NCBI GenBank assembly: GCA_030041335.1 | Contig: JASHOB010000158.1 | Span: forward strand, 1-64,000 | DNA: 64,000 bases | Source: Alphaproteobacteria bacterium | GTDB taxonomy: Bacteria; Pseudomonadota; Alphaproteobacteria; ATCC43930; CGMCC-115725 | Direction: 5' to 3' | Shown: positions 1 through 8,193 of the stretch, piece after piece | Layout: each line of letters opens with the position of its first letter | How positions within the stretch are numbered: position 1 is the stretch's first letter | The notes under the pieces: generated by a model | The model's database searches: none | Seen by the model: only the letters and a program-made list of their open reading frames with translations | What the model was told of the DNA's origin: nothing | Program-made: the position numbers and the translations under genes

Positions 1-169
1 CGCGCGATTGGCGGTCCATCGCTTCAGCCAGCACGATTTTGACGCGGCCGCTCTGCGCGTCCGCGATGACAGCCCGCACGTCGGCGCGGCAGAGCGGCGC
101 CGAAGGTCGCGCGATCCGAATTTTCTTCGCAATCTGCCGGCCTCGCTTCTCGGCATAATCCCAGCGCCT
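1..169 (-). pseudogene. Serine site-specific recombinase fragment
   Basis: Reading the minus strand toward the left edge gives a segment that starts near DYAEKRGRQIAKK and ends ADAQSGRVKIVLAEAMDRQS. This matches the end of the resolvase N-terminal catalytic domain, whose usual form is ADA-GRFD-VLAEALDRLSRD. No recombinase-like sequence precedes it in any frame, so the start and the catalytic serine are missing. The fragment may continue past the window edge. It is most likely the broken end of an old integrative element. Family call from motif only; function is not expected. Confidence 0.55.
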
Positions 170-357
170 CGGCAAGCCGATCGTACCACTTCCGCGCCGC
201 CCGTCGGCCAAAGACGCAGAGCTCGAGGAGCCGGAGATCGGGATCGCCGCGAGCCGCAGATGTAGTCCGCCCGATGATGATGGACCCCCTTGATGCGCTT
301 GCGGCACGCCAATTCTGCAACTTGACACGAACGGGTAACCCATCGCTAACGTAATCC

Positions 358-531
358 ATGCCTTACCAAGATGCTTTGGCCGCGCTGTCCAAACCTATGC
401 GCCGAACCGTCCCGGGAAGGATCGCGGCGGCATCGCGGGTCAGTGGCGAGATCGCCACGGACCTGCCGATTAGTCGGCCTGGCTCGCAGCGCCTGGAAGT
501 GACGATCGCCTCGCCCTGCGGCGCACCATAA
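358..531 (+). pseudogene. ArsR-family regulator, N-terminal remnant
   Basis: A 57-residue reading frame begins MPYQDALAALSKPMRR and continues through a helix-turn-helix-like stretch ending near DLPISRPGSQRLEV. This is the N-terminal pattern of ArsR/SmtB repressors (DALAALADPTRR, then GELA-LPVSRPAVSQHLKVL). The recognition helix has lost AVSQHL and the frame stops right after it. No C-terminal half can be read downstream, so this is a decayed copy. It lies upstream of the YghU-like gene but is unlikely to regulate it in this state. Confidence 0.55.
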
Positions 532-909
532 CGCGTGCAGCGCGCCAAATTGGAACCTGGTGACAGCACCGTGGATTTCCGGTCCCCATGCCGCCTGTTG
601 GGCGCGAGAATATTGAGGCGATAGTCTTCTGAATGGCTGGAGCGGACGTAATGTCGCCGGCCGACGCGCGTCGCAAAAACGGCCGATGAAGGAGAAAGAA
701 TCATCGAACCACCTCTTCTCACGGAGAATTCGATTGCGAAAGTACGCTTCGCCCGCTGAAGGGGAGGAGAATGCCTTGACCAAGCTCCCTGAACGAAGCG
801 TGGCTCGATCGGCAGAGGACCGGGCCGAGTTGAGGGACGCTTACGCTCGAGGCCCGGACGGCGTAGGCTCCCCGAGCGGTAATGCCGCGTTACCACTATG
901 AGGACAATG
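532..909. other. Gap upstream of yghU-like gene
   Basis: No convincing gene. Frames on both strands give low-complexity Arg/Ala-rich translations with no recognisable family. The last bases carry GAGGA at 900-904, which serves as the ribosome site for the next gene. Confidence 0.5.
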
Positions 910-1788
910 ATGACCGAAAGACCCTATGTGCCGCCGAAGGTCTGGACCTGGAAGAAGGATGTCAGTGGCTGGCGATACGCCGACACCAACCGGCCGATCG
1001 CCGGGCCCACCCATGAGAAAGAGCTGCCGGTCGGGCGCCATCCGCTGCAGCTTTACTCCCTGGCGACGCCCAACGGCGTGAAGGTCACCATCATGCTGGA
1101 AGAGCTTCTGGCGCTCGGCCATCGCGGCGCCGAATACGATGCCTGGCCGGTTAAGATCGGCGAGGGCGAGCAATTCGGCAGCGGCTTTGTCGCTGTCAAT
1201 CCAAATTCCAAGATCCCGGCTTTGCTCGACCGTTCCGAACCGAAGCCGGTGCGCATCTTCGAATCCGGCTCGATCCTCGTCTATCTCGCCGAGAAGTTCG
1301 GCGCCTTGTTACCAACCACGCGCGCCGCGCGCACCGAATGCCTTTCCTGGCTCTTCTGGCAGATGGGCAGCACGCCCTATGTCGGCGGCGGCTTTGGCCA
1401 TTTCTATGCGTATGCGACGACCAAAATCGAATACGCCATCGACCGTTTCGCCATGGAGACGAAGCGCCAGCTCGACGTGCTCGACCGACGCCTAGCGGCA
1501 AGCGAATATGTCGCCGGCGATAGTTACACGATCGCCGACATCGCCATCTGGCCGTGGTATGGCGGCCTAGCGCAATACCACCAGTACGGAGGCGCCGAAT
1601 TCCTGCAGGTGCAGGATTACAGGAACGTGCAGCGCTGGACGACGATGATCGGCCAACGCCCGGCAGTGAAGCGCGGCCGCAAAGTCAACCGGCTGAGCGG
1701 GGATCCCGCAGATCAGCTCCACGAGCGGCACGATGCCAGCGACTTCGAAACGAAGACTCAGGACAAGCTCACGACCACCCTGCACTGA
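910..1788 (+). CDS. yghU: YghU-type glutathione S-transferase / disulfide-bond oxidoreductase
   Basis: Predicted cytoplasmic glutathione transferase of the YghU/Nu class, which reduces organic disulfides and hydroperoxides with glutathione. The sequence follows E. coli YghU closely from end to end: an N-terminal extension (VWTWKK, GPTHEKELPVGRHPLQLYSL), then the thioredoxin-fold part with VNPNSKIPAL and FESGSILVYLAEKFG, then the all-helical C-terminal domain ending QLHERHDASDFET. The length of 292 residues is normal for the family. ATG codons at 898, 907 and 910 are all possible starts; GAGGA at 900-904 favours 910, which also matches the family start MTE/MTD. A ThDP enzyme follows 105 bp downstream on the same strand. 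The family call is strong; the physiological substrate is unknown. Confidence 0.93.
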   Translation: MTERPYVPPKVWTWKKDVSGWRYADTNRPIAGPTHEKELPVGRHPLQLYSLATPNGVKVTIMLEELLALGHRGAEYDAWPVKIGEGEQFGSGFVAVNPNSKIPALLDRSEPKPVRIFESGSILVYLAEKFGALLPTTRAARTECLSWLFWQMGSTPYVGGGFGHFYAYATTKIEYAIDRFAMETKRQLDVLDRRLAASEYVAGDSYTIADIAIWPWYGGLAQYHQYGGAEFLQVQDYRNVQRWTTMIGQRPAVKRGRKVNRLSGDPADQLHERHDASDFETKTQDKLTTTLH

Positions 1789-1893
1789 GGGGCTTGGATC
1801 GATCGCTGCTCTGGTTCTAGCCAAAGACGATGTGCCCCGTCCTGCACTTTCAGCCTCGCCATCGGCGGGCCTCCACCAAAGGGAACAGTGGCC

Positions 1894-3576
1894 ATGCCCA
1901 AACTCTACGAGGCCCTCGCAGAAGCATTCCTTGCAGAAGGAGTTGACACGCAGTTCGTCCTGATGGGCGACGGCAACATGCACTGGTCCACCGCTTTTGC
2001 CAAACTGCCCGGCGTGCATACCGTCCATGTCAGGCACGAGCACTGCACAGTAGCGGCGGCGACAGCCTATAACGTTGCCAGCGGTAAGATCGCGGTTGCC
2101 TCCGTCACGTGCGGCCCTGGCGTGACCCAGTTAATGACGGCGCTTCCGGCTGCAGTTCGCGCGCGCCTACCGACAGTGGTGTTCGCCGGCGAGTCGCCGA
2201 TCGATGCCAAGTTCTACAATCAGCACATCGATCAGGCGCCGCTGGTGACAGCGACAGGGGCGCATTACATCGCGGCGCATAGCGTGCCGCGCATGATGGA
2301 TTACGTGCGCGAGGCCTTTCATATCGCCAAGTACCAGCGGCAGCCGGTGGTGCTGGGCATTCCTTACGACCTGCAGAAGGTTGAACACACGGCCAACCAG
2401 CCTTACGAAACCTCGGCGATGTATCAGCCCAAGGTCGGACGGATGCAGCCTGATCCCGAGGTTGTGGCCGAGGCCGTCGAGCGGCTGGCTGCGGCAAAAC
2501 GGCCCATCGTCCTCGGTGGTCGCGGCGTGCTGTGGTCCGGCGCACGGGATGCAGTCATCAAGCTCGCCGATCGCTGCGGCGCCTTGCTCTCCAATACGCT
2601 GGCCGCCCGCGGTCTTTTCCACGACCATCCGTTCGGGCTCGGCACCACCGGCAGTTACTTCACATCGTTGGGCAGGGAGATATACGAGTCCGCGGATGTT
2701 GTGCTCGCGGTTGGCACGAGCCTTTCCTATTACGTCGGTGGCGGGCACTACTTCGCAAATGCCTGCAAGATCCAATTGGACGATTCCCCGCGCGGCCTGC
2801 GCGACGGACAGAAGGCTGCCGACATCTACGTCAGATCAGATGCGCTCATCGGTATTGAGGCCATTCTTGCCGGCCTTAACAAAAAGTTGGGCGTTGGCAA
2901 ACCGACGGCGGCGGCTATACGGACGAAAGAGCTGGCGCACCGGATCGCAACCGAGCCCGCAGACTCGATGCCGTTCGACATTGCGCCCGGGATGCTGGAT
3001 CCGCGCGACGTGATCGAGGCAATCGACGCCGTGATTCCAAAGGACTGGGACATCGTTGTTGGTGGCGGCCATCAGGCCTATTTCAACACTCAGATGCGTG
3101 GCAGGCCGGCGGAGCGCTACACCACGGTCCGTGAATTCGGCGCGGTCGGCAATGGCCTGTCGTATGCGCTTGGGGTTGCGGCTGCGCGCTGGCAGGGTCG
3201 CGAGGGCAAGATCGTGCTGTTCGAGGGCGACGGCGGGCTCTTGTTCCATATCCAGGAGCTCGAGACGCTGAAGCGTCAGGGTTTTCGCATCCTGATATGC
3301 GCCATGAATGACGGCGGGTACGGTTCGGAGTTTCACAAGCTGCGCGCGGACGGCCTCGACGATAGCTTGGCCGTCTTCGGTCGGCCCGCGTTCGAAAACA
3401 TCGCACGTGGCTTCGGCTTGCGCGGCCACGAGATACGCGATGTGTCGGTAATCCCGAAGTTGTTCGCCGATTTCGTTGCCCAGGGCGAAAGCGAAATCTG
3501 GAACATCCAAATCTCCGACCGGGTCACAGCGCCGGTGATCCGCCATACGATCAAGCGCGGGCACGGCAACATGTGA
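1894..3576 (+). CDS. ThDP-dependent acetolactate synthase-like enzyme
   Basis: Predicted thiamine-diphosphate enzyme of the acetolactate synthase/benzoylformate decarboxylase superfamily, about 560 residues, cytoplasmic. The N-terminal pyrimidine-binding domain has the activating Glu in VRHEHCTVAAATAYN. The middle domain has KRPIVLGGRGV. The C-terminal pyrophosphate-binding domain has the full motif GDGGLLFHIQEL running to the Mg-binding Asn in AMNDGGYGSE. The substrate cannot be read: the active-site sequence differs from housekeeping IlvB, and no small regulatory subunit is nearby. A GTG at 1888 and an ATG at 1894 are in frame; AAAGGGA at 1878-1884 fits 1894 better (9 bp). It may be co-transcribed with the upstream glutathione transferase. 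Family call strong, reaction unknown. Confidence 0.88.
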   Translation: MPKLYEALAEAFLAEGVDTQFVLMGDGNMHWSTAFAKLPGVHTVHVRHEHCTVAAATAYNVASGKIAVASVTCGPGVTQLMTALPAAVRARLPTVVFAGESPIDAKFYNQHIDQAPLVTATGAHYIAAHSVPRMMDYVREAFHIAKYQRQPVVLGIPYDLQKVEHTANQPYETSAMYQPKVGRMQPDPEVVAEAVERLAAAKRPIVLGGRGVLWSGARDAVIKLADRCGALLSNTLAARGLFHDHPFGLGTTGSYFTSLGREIYESADVVLAVGTSLSYYVGGGHYFANACKIQLDDSPRGLRDGQKAADIYVRSDALIGIEAILAGLNKKLGVGKPTAAAIRTKELAHRIATEPADSMPFDIAPGMLDPRDVIEAIDAVIPKDWDIVVGGGHQAYFNTQMRGRPAERYTTVREFGAVGNGLSYALGVAAARWQGREGKIVLFEGDGGLLFHIQELETLKRQGFRILICAMNDGGYGSEFHKLRADGLDDSLAVFGRPAFENIARGFGLRGHEIRDVSVIPKLFADFVAQGESEIWNIQISDRVTAPVIRHTIKRGHGNM

Positions 3577-3922
3577 GGATTTCGAACAGATTCCCGTTTG
3601 AAGTCGCTCGCGTGGCAAGGATAAGGATGTCCGCCGATTTGCAGCAGAGTCTCGACCGCGTTGCGCTGATCGGCGATTTGGTGCAGTCGCGCCGCGTATT
3701 GCCGGCTCGGTAAGCTCGTTCGCTTGCTCGGGCGACACCCCCGAAGTTCACGCCCCGCCCGGCTGAGGATCACCCAATTGGACGGCGGACGGTGTTCGGC
3801 TGGGCTCATATTTTTCCCCGGGAGACAGGCGTCGCCCGCCGCGCCCTCGCTCAGTCTCTTTGGCGCGCCTGACATTTCCATCAAGGTGCAGCTCCTCTGT
3901 CTATTGACCGCGGCTGCGTAGC
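3577..3922. other. Gap with no recognisable gene
   Basis: Region between the ThDP gene and an ABC-ATPase scrap. A 28-codon frame from 3628 (MSADLQQSLDRV...) has no recognisable family. Nothing else supported. Confidence 0.4.
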
Positions 3923-4105
3923 GTGGCGCGCTCGGGTTCGCCGTGCATGCATTTCCCACGATCTCGCGTGGTGCGCCATCTCTGCCGCCGCGTGCTGGTG
4001 ATGTATCGCGGCGAGATCATCGTGCAGAGTCCCGTCAAGAAGGTCTTTGTCGATCCGCAGCATCCGCATACCGAGACGCTGCTCGCGTCGTTGCCGCCCG
4101 GATGA
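3923..4105 (+). pseudogene. C-terminal scrap of an oligopeptide/dipeptide ABC transporter ATPase
   Basis: The frame ends with SRVVRHLCRRVLVMYRGEI, then a run close to QSPVKKVFVDPQHPHTETLL. This is the signature C-terminus of DppD/OppF-type ATPases (VVRHLCDRV-VMYRGEIVE, then VF-DPQHPYT-LL-S-P). The Walker A, signature and Walker B parts are absent upstream. Only the last 50 or so residues survive, so it cannot function. No peptide-transporter permease or binding protein is present nearby. Confidence 0.7.
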
Positions 4106-4168
4106 ATCTGGGGCGACGTGGCCATTGCTGCCGGCAAACTAAAGTTTGAATCATCGTCGAGGGGCTGT

Positions 4169-4957
4169 TCAGCCATAGCTCAGAAATTCCTGACGCGCCT
4201 GGGGCGACGGGAGCGCAAAGCCGGATAGCGGATGGCGGCTTGCGGCTGGAAATCCGAGGCGCTTCAGCTTGACTGCCATCTCGGCGGCCTTGATTATCAC
4301 CGTGATGCCGTTGAGAATCGGTGCGCCGTCGATGTTGGCGCCCGGATCGTCGCTGAACAGCATCATCGGAATGCCGCCGGTCGGCACGATGATGTCAGCG
4401 CCGGCATCGATCAGGCGTCGCGCCTCGCGCTCGAAGAGGGCCCACAGCTCGACCTTTTTGGCCGGTGCGGCAAAAGCCTCCATATAGTCCGCGATATTGG
4501 CGTTGATGGCGCGAACACCGGCGATGCGTTGTTGCAGCCCATAGCGATGAATCTGCTCGCTGTGAGTCGGAATGAAGGCCGGATTGATCGCAAGCAGGCC
4601 GAGCTTGCGGGCCATCGTGCAGGCATGCAGCAGAGTCGCCTCACCGAGGCCAAGGACGGGGATATTCACCGACGCACGCGCGTCGTAGAGGCCAACGTCC
4701 TGAAAATGGTTCATGAAGAAGACGTCATAATTCTCGCGCTCGGCTTGTATGGCGCCGCGGATCACCTCGCGCGAGAAGCGGTGTTCAGACAGCGCATGCA
4801 CCGTCGTGACCGAGGGCGTCATGGTCTTGAATTCGAGCTCGAAGTCGGGATCGGTGCAGGCCTTCATGTGCGGCAGCAGCGCCGCCAGGTAATTGTGGTG
4901 GGCAACCTGATCGGTGGCGCCCTGGGCCCAAATGCGAAAAGTCTTCGTTGTCGTCAA
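4169..4957 (-). CDS. Asp/Glu/hydantoin racemase-superfamily protein lacking the usual cysteines
   Basis: About 262 residues in the Asp/Glu racemase fold family. Recognisable parts are the N-terminal strand FRIWAQGATDQ, the region FFMNHFQDVGLYDARASVNIPVLGLGEA, and the C-terminal IDAGADIIVPTGGIPMM. Catalytic members carry a Cys just before the -DPGLDAAR- segment and another in I-V-L-G-C-A-G-M. Here those places read NHFQDVG and VPTGGIPM, so neither cysteine is in place. The protein may be a hydrolase or isomerase of the same fold, or inactive. An ATG at 4975 has no ribosome site; a TTG at 4957 follows GGGAGGGC by four bases and is preferred. It stands alone between two decayed regions. Confidence 0.7.
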   Translation of the reverse strand: MTTTKTFRIWAQGATDQVAHHNYLAALLPHMKACTDPDFELEFKTMTPSVTTVHALSEHRFSREVIRGAIQAERENYDVFFMNHFQDVGLYDARASVNIPVLGLGEATLLHACTMARKLGLLAINPAFIPTHSEQIHRYGLQQRIAGVRAINANIADYMEAFAAPAKKVELWALFEREARRLIDAGADIIVPTGGIPMMLFSDDPGANIDGAPILNGITVIIKAAEMAVKLKRLGFPAASRHPLSGFALPSPQARQEFLSYG

Positions 4958-4975
4958 TTTGCCCTCCCAATGCAT

Positions 4976-5640
4976 TAGTGCATCGTGCTAGCCGCCATGC
5001 CGCTGACCGCTGGCGCCCATGCTACGGTGACATCGATCGGCCGTTCCGAGATAGAGTTGCATCTGGCGCTGCAGTCGCCGCAGCCTTCGCATACCGCATC
5101 ATGGCTCGCACTGGTAGGCGGTGCTAAATGCGGCCGACCTGAAGGCTGTATTTGTCCGCCAAGCTTACGCGTGACAGATTCTAGCAGCCCCTCCAGTCAA
5201 TATCTCCCTTTTGGTATGCCGAGAGCAAAGAAACGCGCCCATGCCTATCTGTCTCGTTATCATCTCCAGACTCGAAACAGCTCCAGCTGTGGCCTGGCTG
5301 TTCCCCGTCGGCTGTAGCGTGGCCTCGACCGAACCCATCCGCGACAGGGAATACGCGCAGCGACTTCGCGGAAGCACGCGTTGAGGCGGGTCCCATGTGC
5401 TCGCGTCGAAGCCCCGGCACCACCACAACCCGACGTGAACGCATCTACAAAAAGCGTTGGGCAAAGTTGGAGCCGATGAAACCGAACAGGACGCAGACAA
5501 TATCCCGGATTCAAACCTCATCTCATCAACGAAAAGCGAATTGATGCAATTGTGTAGTGCCTGTCGGCAGATTGCATCGGGGGAAAAAGAGTTTGAACCC
5601 CAGGATCTGGGCTCCGTGACCATGGCTCACGCCATCGATT
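4976..5640. other. Gap with no recognisable gene
   Basis: Both strands were read. Frames of up to about 150 codons exist (for example 5165-5623 minus), but their translations match no family I know. Probably decayed DNA flanking the transposase scrap to the right. Confidence 0.4.
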
Positions 5641-5748
5641 TCAACCCTCGCCTCGATAGATCAATTGCAATTTCCAGCGCCAATAAGCCCGAAAGCCGGC
5701 GCGAGGCCAGCCAATCACGGTCTCTCTAAAGATCAGCGCCATCTTGTC
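5641..5748 (-). mobile_element. Transposase/integrase (rve-type) fragment
   Basis: The minus strand encodes ETVIGWPRAGFRAYWRWK followed by a stop a few codons later. This matches the conserved P-ETV-RWHRAGFR-YWRWKSR segment just before the integrase core of a common rhizobial/proteobacterial integrase-type transposase. Only some 30 residues are recognisable. No catalytic DDE core, no terminal inverted repeats and no target-site duplication were found. It is an insertion-element scar upstream of the MHS transporter. Confidence 0.6.
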
Positions 5749-5911
5749 CACACCCGAGGAAGCAATGCTTCCCGGAGACCGGCGACAGAGCAACCAGCAT
5801 ACCGGATGAACTGTTGTTATCGATAGCCTCGTCCGGATTGAAGTTCTCGAAGGAGCGGCGCCAGAGGACAAAAAGGCGGATTGCCGCGAAGCTTTCTGTT
5901 ATGTGTACAAC

Positions 5912-7222
5912 ATGACTGTGCTCCAACGACCCGGTACCCCGCACGCCACAACGCCTTCCATGGCAAGGCAGGTGATCGCCACGGTGATCGGCAATGCGCT
6001 CGAGTGGTACGATTTTTCGATCTACGGCGCATTCGCGGTTACGATTTCGGAGCTGTTTTTTCCCGTGAAGTCGGGGCCAGGCGCTCTGCTCTCGACGCTT
6101 GCGATTTTCGGCGTCGCCTATGTGATCCGCCCACTGGGCGGGCTTGTGTTCGCCCATTACGCCGACGTCGTCGGCCGCAAGGGTGCACTCAACTTTGTGA
6201 TTGGTACTATGAGCCTCGGCATGGCGTTGCTCGCCTTTGCGCCCACCTATGCCGCGATCGGCATTGCCGCGCCCGTGGTCCTGCTCGCGGCTCGTGTGAT
6301 CCAGGGTTTTTCCGTTGGCGGCGAGTTTGCCACCGCGACCACCTTTCTCGTCGAACACGCGTCGGCAAGGAATCGCTATCTCTACGGCTCCTGGCAGTTC
6401 GCGGGCCAGGGTGCAGCGGTCATGCTCGGTGGAATTGTGGGCTCGCTCGTCTCACGCGGGCTGTCGCCAGACGCGTTGCATGCCTGGGGTTGGCGCCTGC
6501 CGTTCATCCTGGGCCTCGTGATCGGGCCGATCGGTTTCTATATGCGCACAAAGCTAAATGAGACGCCCGAGTTCCTGTCGGACAGGGGAACCAATCGTAT
6601 GCCGGAGAAGGCGCCGATGATCGACGCCTTCGCGCATTACAAAGCGCGAATGTTCTGCGCCTTTGCCGTCGGGCTTGGTGGTACGGCGTCGTTCTATGTC
6701 CTCTTTGTGGTCATGCCGAGCTATGCTATCCGAACGCTGCATTTGGGCCTCGAGGCCTCGTTCGTCGCACCGCTTGTCGGCGGTGCGGCCGCGCTGATCG
6801 GCGCGCCCGTAGGCGGAGTTCTTGCCGATCGATTCGGGCATCGGCCGGTGCTGCTGATTTCGGTGGCGTTGCTGCTGAGCCTGATCCTGCCCGCCTTCGG
6901 CTGGCTTGCATCGGAGCCAAGCGTGCAGCGCATGGCGCTTCTGGAGGCCGCCCTGAGTTTCCTGCTCGGCCTCTATGGTGGCGGCTGGGCCACCTCCATG
7001 GCGGACCTTTTCCCGGTTGGAGTGCGCGCCACCGGCATTTCAATCTCGTACAATCTCAGCGTTGGCATTTTCGGTGGTTTCGCACCTTTGATCGTGACCT
7101 GGCTCATAGCCACCACCGGCAACCCGCTCGCTCCTGCCTACTACGCTATGGCCGGACTCGCCCTTGCGTTTGCCGCGCTTCTCGCCTTGCCCGAACCCTA
7201 CGCGGCGAAGCGCGCAGCCTAA
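5912..7222 (+). CDS. MHS-family (metabolite:H+ symporter) MFS transporter
   Basis: A 436-residue inner-membrane transporter of the major facilitator superfamily, MHS branch (relatives of KgtP, ProP, ShiA). Diagnostic features are the first helix IGNALEWYDFSIYG, the loop 2-3 motif GGLVFAHYADVVGRKGAL, the helix 4 motif RVIQGFSVGGEFA, the WGWRLPFILG segment before the central loop, and LADRFGHRPVLL in the second half. Twelve hydrophobic segments are visible. MHS carriers import mono- and dicarboxylates, shikimate or betaine-type solutes with protons; the substrate is not readable. A GTG at 5903 is in frame, but ATG 5912 is preferred. No clear ribosome site. Its stop overlaps that of the convergent GTPase gene. 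Confidence 0.9.
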   Translation: MTVLQRPGTPHATTPSMARQVIATVIGNALEWYDFSIYGAFAVTISELFFPVKSGPGALLSTLAIFGVAYVIRPLGGLVFAHYADVVGRKGALNFVIGTMSLGMALLAFAPTYAAIGIAAPVVLLAARVIQGFSVGGEFATATTFLVEHASARNRYLYGSWQFAGQGAAVMLGGIVGSLVSRGLSPDALHAWGWRLPFILGLVIGPIGFYMRTKLNETPEFLSDRGTNRMPEKAPMIDAFAHYKARMFCAFAVGLGGTASFYVLFVVMPSYAIRTLHLGLEASFVAPLVGGAAALIGAPVGGVLADRFGHRPVLLISVALLLSLILPAFGWLASEPSVQRMALLEAALSFLLGLYGGGWATSMADLFPVGVRATGISISYNLSVGIFGGFAPLIVTWLIATTGNPLAPAYYAMAGLALAFAALLALPEPYAAKRAA

Positions 7223-8193
7223 GGGTCGGTACTGAAATCGCTCCAAACGTCCATCGTGGCGGCGATCACGTCGCGCGGCAACCCCTCGGTGATGAACACA
7301 AGGCGCGTGCGGTGATCGTGGCTGGGCCACGCCGGAAGTTGCACCGGGGCGTCGAACACATGCTGCACGCCTTGCACCAGAAACGGGCGTTCTGGCGCCT
7401 CGGCAACTGCGACGAAGCCTTTGACGCGGAGGAGCCGCTCGCCGCATAGCGCTGCTAGGACGGAAAGCCAGACCTTGAACCCATCCCATGCGATCGGGTT
7501 GTCGCGCACCAGGCAAAAAGTCTCGATCCCCTCGTGTCGATGGTCCTCGCCGCCATCGGCCTCGCCGTGGGCTCTGTCGGAACCGCTGCCGAACAGAATT
7601 TCTGTTCGAAGCGCCATCTCGGCCGCACAATCGATCGGCGCGACGGGATTGAGCGCCCTAAGCCGCGAAGCCAGCGCCACGCTATCGCCGTCGGCCACGT
7701 CGGTCTTGGTTATAACCAGCCGGTCGGCGATCGCGGCTTGCCGGCGCGCCTCCTTGTACCGGTCGAGCGTGCCTGCGCCGCACAGCCCATCGATCGTTGT
7801 GACGATACCCGCTAGCCAGAAGTCGCGCTCGAGGTCCGGTTCGCGGAGCGTTTCGAGAATCGGTGCCGGCGTCGCCAGACCGGTCGTTTCGATGACGATG
7901 CGCCGAAACGCCATAATCCTGCCGCGCGCGCGGCGACGGCGGAGCCCATTGAGTGCAGCGGCGAGCTCGCCCCGGGCGCTGCAGCAAAGGCACCCATTCT
8001 CGAGGAGGACCGGTTCCACGCTCGCACGCTCGACAAGTAGATGGTCGATGCCAATTGTACCGAATTCGTTGACAATGACCGCCGTGTCCCGCAGTTCGGG
8101 CAGGCGCAATAGTCGATTGAGGAGCGTGGTCTTGCCGCTCCCAAGAAACCCGGTCAGGAGGCTGACAGGGATACGCTCTAGATCAGGCGCCAT
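7219..8193 (-). CDS. CobW/Yjia-type G3E GTPase (metallochaperone family)
   Basis: A 324-residue P-loop GTPase of the COG0523 (CobW/YjiA/ZNG1) family, which delivers or manages metal ions for metalloenzymes. It has Walker A GFLGSGKTT (residues about 15-23), the family metal site ENGCLCC (65-71), a Walker-B-like ETTGLATP, the guanine motif TKTD, a His/Asp-rich linker HGEADGGEDHRHEG and a CobW C-terminal domain. The start at 8193 gives MAPDLERIPVSLLTG, the normal family N-terminus; longer readings run into the upstream gene. It overlaps the end of the M20 hydrolase gene by 11 bp, so the two are translationally coupled. This suggests the GTPase serves that metal-dependent hydrolase (inference). 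Confidence 0.88.
   Translation of the reverse strand: MAPDLERIPVSLLTGFLGSGKTTLLNRLLRLPELRDTAVIVNEFGTIGIDHLLVERASVEPVLLENGCLCCSARGELAAALNGLRRRRARGRIMAFRRIVIETTGLATPAPILETLREPDLERDFWLAGIVTTIDGLCGAGTLDRYKEARRQAAIADRLVITKTDVADGDSVALASRLRALNPVAPIDCAAEMALRTEILFGSGSDRAHGEADGGEDHRHEGIETFCLVRDNPIAWDGFKVWLSVLAALCGERLLRVKGFVAVAEAPERPFLVQGVQHVFDAPVQLPAWPSHDHRTRLVFITEGLPRDVIAATMDVWSDFSTDP

Noticed and set aside
5165-5623. 152-codon minus-strand frame
   Set aside because: No recognisable domain and no ribosome site; lies next to a transposase scrap in decayed DNA.
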